Below, piece after piece: positions 5,545 to 10,440 of a stretch of 10,440 nt of DNA (positions are counted from its first letter, which is position 1; each line of letters starts with the position of its first letter). A model generated the notes under the pieces. It saw nothing but the letters and a program-made list of their open reading frames with translations. It was not told the DNA's origin and did not search any database. This DNA comes from Chloroflexota bacterium. GTDB lineage: Bacteria > Chloroflexota > Dehalococcoidia > Tepidiformales > Tepidiformaceae. The translations under genes were made by a program, and so were the position numbers. The stretch spans positions 1 through 10,440 of the forward strand of contig JANXYE010000029.1 in the NCBI GenBank assembly GCA_025350285.1, given 5' to 3'.

Positions 5545-6522
5545 GTGGCATCCCTGGTTGACACCCGCCCGAAGCCCATCGCCCGCCGGCAGATCCTCCG
5601 CGTCCTCATCGCGGACAACTCGCTGGAGGACATTCGCGTGGTGCGCGAACTCCTCCGTGGGGACGTGGACTTCCGGATCACCGCGGGGCGCGATTCGGCT
5701 GAGGCGATCCAGCGGCTTGCGGAAGACGCGCTTGACGTGGCCCTCATCGACTACGATCTGTGGCACGAACAGGGCAGCGAATTCGTGCGGCTGCTGAGGG
5801 AGCAGCACTCGGACATCGCCGTCGTCCTGCTGACGAGCGGCGAAAATGAACGTGAGGCGCTCCCCGCCCTGAGGCTCGGAGTCCAGGACTTCATCAGCAA
5901 GCGCGGCCTCGACCGCGAGCAACTGACGACCCGGCTGATAGCCGCCGTCGAAGAGAGCCGGACCGGGCGCCGCCGCGAAACGATGGTGCGCTGGCTCGAA
6001 CGGGAGGCTCGTACGGACCACCTTACCGGTCTCAACAACCGCCGCGCGTTCGACGACCGCCTGCGTGAAGTGTGCGACGCGGCCCGCCTCCAGCATCAGC
6101 CGGTAACCCTCGTGATGGTGGACGTGACCGGGACGCGCATGGTGAACGAAACGCACGGTCACGAAGCGGGAGACACGATGATCCGGCGGGCTGCGGCCGG
6201 GGTAGCGCATTGCATACGCGCCATCGACTTCGCCGCCCGTGTCGGGGGTGACGACTTCGGTGTCATCCTGCCGAATGCGGGGCTGGATCTCGGCAAACTC
6301 ATGGCCCGCCGTATCGCGCACGAAGTCGATCGGTTGAACACCAGCGAGTGGATTACGGACGTTCCGGTTTCGCTGCGCTTCGGCGTCGTGAGCGGGACCG
6401 GCTGCGAGCCGGGCGAACTGCTGGCGGCCGGCGAGGCGCAGCTCAGCACGCGCAAACCCACGCGCGCGGTGTTCGCACCGAGACCCTATCGGGAGGATTC
6501 CGGTGGCCCTTCGGTTGCGTAG
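5545..6522 (+). CDS. Response regulator with receiver and GGDEF domains (diguanylate cyclase)
   Basis: Predicted soluble PleD/WspR-like enzyme making c-di-GMP from two GTP, controlled by phosphorylation. The receiver domain (about 17-138) has acidic D24, phospho-acceptor D69 (in ALIDYDL), T97/S98 and K119. The GGDEF domain starts at DHLTGLNNRR (158-167). Metal-binding D193 is present, N201 and D210 fit the nucleotide site, and the signature is GGDDF at 234-238, a catalytically competent form. RAID at 225-228 is the RxxD inhibitory site, five residues before the signature, so product inhibition is expected. The usual DxDxFKxxND stretch is altered (DVTGTRMVNE), which may reduce activity. The C-terminus past 300 is short and basic. 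The GTG start is chosen on the -10 spacing and on receiver length. No histidine kinase is nearby. The gene overlaps the next GGDEF gene by 20 bases. Confidence 0.9.
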   Translation: MASLVDTRPKPIARRQILRVLIADNSLEDIRVVRELLRGDVDFRITAGRDSAEAIQRLAEDALDVALIDYDLWHEQGSEFVRLLREQHSDIAVVLLTSGENEREALPALRLGVQDFISKRGLDREQLTTRLIAAVEESRTGRRRETMVRWLEREARTDHLTGLNNRRAFDDRLREVCDAARLQHQPVTLVMVDVTGTRMVNETHGHEAGDTMIRRAAAGVAHCIRAIDFAARVGGDDFGVILPNAGLDLGKLMARRIAHEVDRLNTSEWITDVPVSLRFGVVSGTGCEPGELLAAGEAQLSTRKPTRAVFAPRPYREDSGGPSVA

Positions 6523-7291
6523 CCTACGGTTCATGAAGTCAACACCCGGGCGTTTCCTCGTGCGGCTCTCAGCGCCGTTTGTGATGTTGGCCGGCGGCAC
6601 AGTCACAATTTCGTTGGTTGGTGCGGATGACCCCGCCGCCGCCGCGCTCCTGACCACACTCTTCGGAGCAGGTGCGCTGTTTTCCTGGGTCGCGAGCCGC
6701 CCCGGGCCAGCGGCCGCGGCGCCCCCCGCGGACACGAAGGCCAGCCTCGTCGATATCGAAACCGGGCTCGGCAACCAGACACAGCTTTTCGACATGCTTG
6801 GGCGCGAAATCGCGCGTTATCGGCGCTACGGACGCAAGTGCTCGCTCGGGGTTATCCAGTCGGAGGTGGTCTCGTGGCGCCCCGGCCAGCCCGGTGAGTT
6901 GCCGCCATCGTCCGCCAAGCACATCGCCGGGGTAATCTGCGAAGCCGTGCGAGAATCGGATGCTGTCGTGCGGCTCGACCGCAATCGCTTCGGGATTCTC
7001 CTCACGGAATGCGAACGCGCGGGCGGCCTTTCGCTCATCGAACGAGTCCGCAAGACGCTCTCCGCGGCGCCCTTCGCCCGTAACGCAGATGGCACGGGGG
7101 TGTACATCCGTGTCTGGGGTGGCGCCGTAGAAGTTTCGGACGAGCAGGAAGAAGCCGCGCTCTACCTGCAGGCCGCCATCGCGGATACGGATTCGAAGCG
7201 GCCCCGGCGCGAAGGCGAAAGCCTGCTCGTGAACAGCCCCGCGCTGCGTGCCCGGGCGAACCGCGGCTCGGCGCGACGACCGGCCGCCTGA
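6503..7291 (+). CDS. Membrane protein with degenerate GGDEF domain retaining the RxxD c-di-GMP site
   Basis: 262 residues. A basic N-terminus is followed by two hydrophobic segments (about 22-41 and 47-65), an Ala/Pro linker, then a GGDEF-like domain from DIETGLGNQTQLF at 84-96 (compare DxLTGLxNRRxF). The catalytic motif is gone: the five signature positions are DRNRF at 159-163. Yet R150-E-S-D153 keeps the RxxD inhibitory-site pattern at exactly the normal distance. It is therefore unlikely to make c-di-GMP but could bind it, as known for degenerate GGDEF effectors such as PelD and PopA. The GTG start has GGGAGG six bases upstream, inside the preceding cyclase gene, and overlaps its stop by 20 bases, so the two are probably translationally coupled. 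An internal ATG at 6533 is a less supported alternative. It converges on the gene ending at 7296. Confidence 0.82.
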   Translation: MALRLRSLRFMKSTPGRFLVRLSAPFVMLAGGTVTISLVGADDPAAAALLTTLFGAGALFSWVASRPGPAAAAPPADTKASLVDIETGLGNQTQLFDMLGREIARYRRYGRKCSLGVIQSEVVSWRPGQPGELPPSSAKHIAGVICEAVRESDAVVRLDRNRFGILLTECERAGGLSLIERVRKTLSAAPFARNADGTGVYIRVWGGAVEVSDEQEEAALYLQAAIADTDSKRPRREGESLLVNSPALRARANRGSARRPAA

Positions 7292-7295
7292 CGCC

Positions 7296-8252
7296 TCAGG
7301 ACGGAAGCGGAGCGTCCCACGGCAGCGTGCTGCGCCCCGGTTGAAGAAGCGGCTTCACGACCCCATCGGCGATGACCGCGAGCAGGTCGTACCCCCCATA
7401 GAGACTCGGGTCCATTCCCCGCAGCGCCCAGGTGAGCTTCTCTTCCTGGGCATAGGTAGCCGCCCCAACGACGATCAGCGCTCGGGCGTCGGCCCTCGAT
7501 TCGAGCGCCGGCGCGGCCTCGCGCAGGAGCTTGCGCAGGTTCCGGCGGAGGGCCGCGCTCTGCTCATCGGTGTCCGGCTTCGGACTCCCAAAAAGCGTCG
7601 ATCGGCCACCCGGGAGGTCGTTCACCGTCCAGGCGTCGTCGGTGCGGATGGTCTGCGATTCGTCGGCCAGGGGCTGCCCCGCGGCGAGCACGATGCGCTC
7701 CGCCAGTTCGGCGCGCTCTTCGGCGGCGGCCGGGAGCCGGAACAGTTCGGCGGAGTTGAGCAGGTACGAGCCGGGCACGCGGCTGGTGAACTGCGCCCAG
7801 AACGCGCTCATTCCGCCGAGGATGGTGACAACCGAGCCAGTCGTGCTGGTACGCCGCAGGTAGAGGCTGACGGTGTGGCGCATCTCCTTGCGGCCATCGG
7901 GCAACGGCGTGGCCGATTCGATCGCGAACGCCAGTTCACTCAGGCCAGGCTCAGACGAAGGCGGCCGGGCGCCACGCGGGGCCCAAAGAGCAACCGCAAG
8001 GCCCGCCTGGTCCAACCGCTGCTCGATGGCCGCGCGGGCGGCTTCCCAGGGCAGGTCAGCATCGGCGGCGAGCGTGTTGACGAGCACGGCATCAAGCGAC
8101 CACTTGCGCCCAACGGTCACGCGGGCACGGAGAATCTGCTGGTCGCTTTGGGACGATTCGACCTTCGTGCTACGAGCGTAGTGCGAACCGAACCAGCCGA
8201 GGAAAAGCTGGAACGCGGCGTCTGCCGGGTCGGATGGGTAAACGGCCGCCAC
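7296..8252 (-). CDS. Hypothetical protein downstream of bL25
   Basis: 318 residues, apparently cytoplasmic: no signal peptide, no membrane segment, no cysteine. I do not recognise the family. The N-terminal third (FQLFLGWFGSHYARSTKV, then RARVTVGRKWSLDAVLVN) and the C-terminal LIVVGAATYAQEEKLTW with YGGYDLLAVIADGVV look like a compact alpha/beta fold. The middle is rich in alternating hydrophobic stretches and Ala/Glu helices. The GTG start lies six bases after the bL25 stop, with only a weak ribosome site (GCGGAA) inside the end of the bL25 gene, so it is co-transcribed and probably translationally coupled. In many bacteria this slot is taken by pth, but no peptidyl-tRNA hydrolase motif is seen. 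A 619-codon open frame on the opposite strand is a codon-bias shadow. Confidence 0.72.
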   Translation of the reverse strand: MAAVYPSDPADAAFQLFLGWFGSHYARSTKVESSQSDQQILRARVTVGRKWSLDAVLVNTLAADADLPWEAARAAIEQRLDQAGLAVALWAPRGARPPSSEPGLSELAFAIESATPLPDGRKEMRHTVSLYLRRTSTTGSVVTILGGMSAFWAQFTSRVPGSYLLNSAELFRLPAAAEERAELAERIVLAAGQPLADESQTIRTDDAWTVNDLPGGRSTLFGSPKPDTDEQSAALRRNLRKLLREAAPALESRADARALIVVGAATYAQEEKLTWALRGMDPSLYGGYDLLAVIADGVVKPLLQPGRSTLPWDAPLPS

Positions 8253-8258
8253 GGCGGG

Positions 8259-8846
8259 CTATTCCGCGTCCGTTTCGAGGCGGATACGCGGCGGAGCCAC
8301 GGAGGCGATGAAGACCGAGGGGTCAGTCGTGATTTCCACGCCCTCGGGCGCGACCAGATCCCCAACCGTGAGGCTTGTCTCGAAGTTCACCAGGCGGCTG
8401 AGATCGACTTCAAGCGACTCCGGGATGGCCAGCGGATAGCAGCGCACAACAACCGTCTCGAGGCTCTGCACGAGCGTGCCGGCGAGGTCCTGAACGGCCG
8501 GCGCGACGCCGACAAAGTGCAACTGGACCGTCGCCTGGATCGGCTTCGTGGGATCGACCTGGTAGAAATCGACGTGGATGGGGACGCCCGTGCCATGCGC
8601 GCGCGAGAGCCCGCGGAGGACGACAGGGCGGGACCCACCTTCGCCTTCGACCTTCAAGTCGTAGAGGCTGCGCGTGCCGCCCACCTTAAGAATGCGGCCG
8701 AACTCGCGCGCGTCGAGTTCGACGGCAACGGAATCCAGGCCCTTGCCGTAGACATTCGCGGGAAGCTTCCCGGCCCGCCGCAAGCGGGCGACTTTCTTGC
8801 CCAACACTACGCGCGGCATCGCCGCGAGCGTCATTCGTTCAGCCAC
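8259..8846 (-). CDS. rplY: Ribosomal protein bL25, long CTC/TL5 type
   Basis: bL25 binds 5S rRNA in the central protuberance of the 50S subunit. The long form has a C-terminal beta domain as in Thermus TL5 and Bacillus Ctc. The 195-residue product shows the RNA-binding N-domain start (VVLGKKVARLRRAGKLPANVYGKG), the domain-end block GVPIHVDFYQVDPTKPI, then a C-domain with a PESLEVDLSRL-type segment and an LTVGDLVAPEGVEI segment near the end. The GTG at 8846 is chosen because AGGAG lies nine bases upstream; an ATG four codons later is also possible, while the longer frame from an ATG at 8894 overlaps the promoter. It has its own promoter and is followed after six bases by an unknown gene. Confidence 0.93.
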   Translation of the reverse strand: MAERMTLAAMPRVVLGKKVARLRRAGKLPANVYGKGLDSVAVELDAREFGRILKVGGTRSLYDLKVEGEGGSRPVVLRGLSRAHGTGVPIHVDFYQVDPTKPIQATVQLHFVGVAPAVQDLAGTLVQSLETVVVRCYPLAIPESLEVDLSRLVNFETSLTVGDLVAPEGVEITTDPSVFIASVAPPRIRLETDAE

Positions 8847-8892
8847 AGTCCTGTACTCCTGGCCACGCCTTCGTACGTGACGCAACGTTTCC

Positions 8893-8920
8893 ATGCTATC
8901 GGGAACGGTCGTGCGGTCAA
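8893..8920 (-). promoter_or_regulatory. Promoter of the bL25 gene
   Basis: On the minus strand TTGACC (8915-8920) and TAGCAT (8893-8898) are separated by 16 bases, a good vegetative sigma-factor match. The predicted leader is about 40 bases and contains the AGGAG ribosome site. Confidence 0.6.
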
Positions 8921-8981
8921 CGAAGCCGAGCGCGGGGGAAGAGGCTCGGTTCGTTCAGTCGCAGATTGCATATCGGGACCG

Positions 8982-9014
8982 AAAAGCCACAGGCCGCCTC
9001 GCGGGCGGCCTGTG
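8982..9014 (-). terminator. Intrinsic terminator after fdxA
   Basis: CACAGGCCGCC (8988-8998) and GGCGGCCTGTG (9004-9014) form a perfect 11-bp G+C-rich stem with a 5-base loop. Read on the minus strand the stem is followed by GC and then TTTT. It lies 26 bases after the fdxA stop and separates fdxA from the bL25 promoter. Confidence 0.85.
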
Positions 9015-9039
9015 TTGAGATCGAAACGGAGAGGACGGA

Positions 9040-9327
9040 CTAGGCCGGCTTCAGTGCCGCAACCTTGGCGCGCACGCCAGGCTTGTCGCTATACCAGAGG
9101 ACGTTGATTTCCTTGTAGGCGGCCTCGCCAGCCGGTACGTCGTCTTCGGCGAAGATCGCCGTGACCGGGCAGGCCGGCTCGCAGGCGCCACAGTCGATGC
9201 ATTCATCAGGGTTGATGTAGAGCATGCGGTCGTCGCCTTCATCGAAGTGGATGCAGTCCACCGGGCAAACTTCGACGCATGCCTGATCCTGCACGTCGAT
9301 GCAGGGCGAAGTAATCGTGTAGGTCAT
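9040..9327 (-). CDS. fdxA: Seven-iron ferredoxin ([3Fe-4S][4Fe-4S])
   Basis: A 95-residue cytoplasmic electron carrier. Cysteine spacing matches Azotobacter-type ferredoxin I: C9, C17 and C53 for the [3Fe-4S] cluster and C21, C43, C46 and C49 for the [4Fe-4S] cluster, with an extra C25 equivalent to the free Cys24 of that protein. The blocks [16 protein letters not shown] and [20 protein letters not shown] are characteristic of FdxA in actinobacteria, Thermus and Chloroflexota. The C-terminal tail ([14 protein letters not shown]) is the usual extension. The ATG at 9327 gives the exact family N-terminus ([12 protein letters not shown]), with AGAGGA 12 bases upstream; the open frame continues beyond it but is not coding. 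The gene stands alone between its own promoter and terminator. Its redox partner is unknown. Confidence 0.95.
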   Translation of the reverse strand: MTYTITSPCIDVQDQACVEVCPVDCIHFDEGDDRMLYINPDECIDCGACEPACPVTAIFAEDDVPAGEAAYKEINVLWYSDKPGVRAKVAALKPA

Positions 9328-9385
9328 TGCGGTTCCCGTTCCTCTTGAAAAATCCAGCATGCCCTGTCCGGGGCTGGCCACACGA

Positions 9386-9414
9386 ATACTACAAGAGCAC
9401 CGCGGATGTGGAAA
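9386..9414 (-). promoter_or_regulatory. Promoter of fdxA
   Basis: On the minus strand TTTCCA (9409-9414), a 17-base spacer and TAGTAT (9386-9391) form a reasonable -35/-10 pair. The leader would be about 50 bases. It lies in the 134-base gap after the small unknown gene, suggesting fdxA is transcribed separately. Confidence 0.45.
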
Positions 9415-9461
9415 GGCACACTGGGCGCCCTGCCATTCCAGGCGACAGCGCGGGCGAGCTT

Positions 9462-9683
9462 CTATCCGAAGAGCGGGCCCCCGGCGTCCAGCACTTCGCC
9501 CGTCATCGAAATGACGGCCGGCCGCTCTTCGCAGTACCCCTCGTTTTCGCACTTGTCGAAGACGAAGGCTGAGCGTTTCTTATCGAGGTGGATGTGCCAT
9601 ACCCCGATGGCAGGGCTGGATGGCCCCTTCGTCTGGAGATCCTGGAGTACGGCAATCAGCGCTGCTATCTCTTCGCGTCCCAT
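9462..9683 (-). CDS. Small hypothetical protein downstream of the MFS exporter
   Basis: 73 residues, no signal peptide or membrane segment. An amphipathic N-terminal helix ([17 protein letters not shown]) is followed by a likely beta-rich part ([16 protein letters not shown]), a C-x6-C pair (CENEGYC), and a short tail. I do not recognise the family. AGGA 11 bases before the ATG is a usable ribosome site. The gene begins 31 bases after the MFS stop on the same strand, so co-transcription is likely. No terminator is evident after it. Coding status rests on the ribosome site, the position and the plausible composition. Confidence 0.6.
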   Translation of the reverse strand: MGREEIAALIAVLQDLQTKGPSSPAIGVWHIHLDKKRSAFVFDKCENEGYCEERPAVISMTGEVLDAGGPLFG

Positions 9684-9714
9684 GCGTGGTGGTGTCCTTC
9701 TGGCGGGAGTTAGC

Positions 9715-10440
9715 TCACCGGCTTGCGTGAGGCTTCGGCGGCGATCCCATTGTTGCGGGCAGGGGCGCGGCTTGGCCAGTGAGCAGTTGCCGGACCACCG
9801 CCGTCAGCGCGATCACCCCAACGGTCGCGGCGCCCATGAATAACAGCGCCGCCCGTTCGCCGGAGGCGTCCGCGAATTTGCCCAGGGGGTAACCGGCGAG
9901 GCTGTTGAATCCCCAGGCGAGCATGGTCAGCGACATCACGCGGCCGTAGTAGGCGGGGTCGGACTCCTGCATGATCAGGGCGTTGTTGAGCATCTGAAAG
10001 ATGCTGGAGCCGGCCCCGATAAGGAGCATGATGAGCAAAACGTGGAGGAACGTGCCCGCCACGGCGAGAAGCATGAGCCCGATGCCCAGGATTACGCCGC
10101 CCCCCAGCAACATCTTCCAGGCGTGGCGCGAGGCCGCGTAGTTCGCTACGGCGACCGTCGCTATCAGGCCCGCGATGCCAGCCACGCCCAACATCCAGCC
10201 CATGTCGGTCGTGTTGCGGCCCAGCTCATTGTGCAGGTAGCCCGGGAGCAGGATGTTATAGGAAAATCCGAGCATGACGATAAACACGAACGAAATCGCC
10301 AGCAGCGCGAGCCGCGGCCGCTGAGCCACATGGGAGACACCGAGCTTCATATCCTGGAGGGCCGAGGGCCGTCCTCCGGCCGGTGCAGACCGCGAGTCCG
10401 GGAGTTGGGCGAGGGTGACCACGACGACCGCGATCAGCAC
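9715..10440 (-). CDS. Major facilitator superfamily exporter, C-terminal half (cut by window edge)
   Basis: The last 241 residues of an inner-membrane MFS transporter; the frame runs off the right edge, so the true start is outside. Six further membrane segments follow a partial one at the edge: LALLAISFVFIVMLGF, MGWMLGVAGIAGLIATV, MLLGGGVILGIGLMLLAV, VLLIMLLIGAGSSIF, MLAWGFNSLAGYPLG and ALLFMGAATVGVIAL. These fit helices 7-12 of a 12-helix protein. The segment LNNALIMQESDPAYYGRVMSL, with a GYPLGKFAD end to the next helix, matches the EntS/MFS_3 drug or siderophore exporter group. The central loop is long (about residues 14-43). The substrate cannot be told. The tail PPKPHASR is short. It is followed by the small unknown gene. 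Confidence 0.85.
   Translation of the reverse strand: MLIAVVVVTLAQLPDSRSAPAGGRPSALQDMKLGVSHVAQRPRLALLAISFVFIVMLGFSYNILLPGYLHNELGRNTTDMGWMLGVAGIAGLIATVAVANYAASRHAWKMLLGGGVILGIGLMLLAVAGTFLHVLLIMLLIGAGSSIFQMLNNALIMQESDPAYYGRVMSLTMLAWGFNSLAGYPLGKFADASGERAALLFMGAATVGVIALTAVVRQLLTGQAAPLPATMGSPPKPHASR

Noticed and set aside
5515..6795. A 426-codon minus-strand frame opposite the diguanylate cyclase gene
   Set aside because: The plus strand encodes unmistakable receiver and GGDEF motifs. The antisense product is low in recognisable features and spans both GGDEF genes.
7248..9107. A 619-codon open frame on the plus strand, the longest in the window
   Set aside because: It lies antisense to the bL25 gene and the 318-residue gene. 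Its product is rich in Arg, Gly and Ala without family motifs. The opposite strand has a clear ribosomal protein, so this is a codon-bias shadow.
1..10440. CRISPR array, tRNA or rRNA genes, transposase or phage genes, toxin-antitoxin or defence genes
   Set aside because: None were recognised on either strand. The gene content looks like ordinary chromosome, apart from the intergenic repeat element and the degenerate GGDEF pair.

Overview
This is a G+C-rich (by eye), gene-dense stretch of bacterial chromosome with 15 protein-coding genes, two of them cut by the window edges. The gene set is compact and mostly housekeeping or metabolic: thiamine pyrophosphokinase, RimI, two crotonase-fold acyl-CoA enzymes, CorA, ribosomal protein bL25 of the long CTC type, a seven-iron ferredoxin, an MFS exporter and c-di-GMP signalling. 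The DUF3291 and YciI-like proteins, the crotonase types and the several apparently leaderless starts remind me of high-GC Chloroflexota (Dehalococcoidia-like, aerobic) or Actinobacteria. That placement is an impression, since no rRNA or marker phylogeny is possible here. I found no tRNA, rRNA, CRISPR array, IS transposase or phage gene.

Left part (1-2282). A truncated thiamine pyrophosphokinase gene (thiN, minus) lies back to back with rimI (plus). rimI converges on a crotonase gene (minus, 1101-1916) whose product lacks both glutamates of a true enoyl-CoA hydratase. Upstream of it is the only long gene-free stretch, 366 bases. It contains three copies of a 26-base repeat, two of which form an inverted pair bounding about 230 bases.

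Middle (2283-5375). A CorA-type metal channel gene (minus) has GTN in place of the family's GMN signature. It is divergent from a DUF3291 gene whose conserved N-terminus is readable upstream but lacks a start codon in that frame, so a frameshift is suspected. Next come a 69-residue CxxC/CxxC zinc-ribbon protein (minus), a YciI-like protein (plus), and a second crotonase (minus) of the same non-hydratase type.

Signalling pair (5376-7291). A receiver-GGDEF response regulator with an intact active-site signature and c-di-GMP inhibitory site overlaps by 20 bases a second gene. That second gene encodes a two-helix membrane protein with a degenerate GGDEF domain which has lost catalysis but kept the RxxD inhibitory site. 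The likely picture is a diguanylate cyclase made together with a membrane-bound c-di-GMP-sensing or scaffold partner.

Right part (7292-10440), all on the minus strand. From right to left: the C-terminal half of an MFS exporter and a 73-residue unknown protein, probably co-transcribed; then fdxA with its own promoter and a clear intrinsic terminator; then bL25 with its own promoter and a 318-residue protein I do not recognise six bases downstream, where pth often sits in other bacteria.

Three or four starts (rimI, corA, the response regulator, and possibly DUF3291) share the same arrangement: a -10-like hexamer, exactly six bases, then ATG or GTG. This points to leaderless transcription. Other genes (crotonases, bL25, the zinc-ribbon gene, the second GGDEF gene) have ordinary Shine-Dalgarno sequences.
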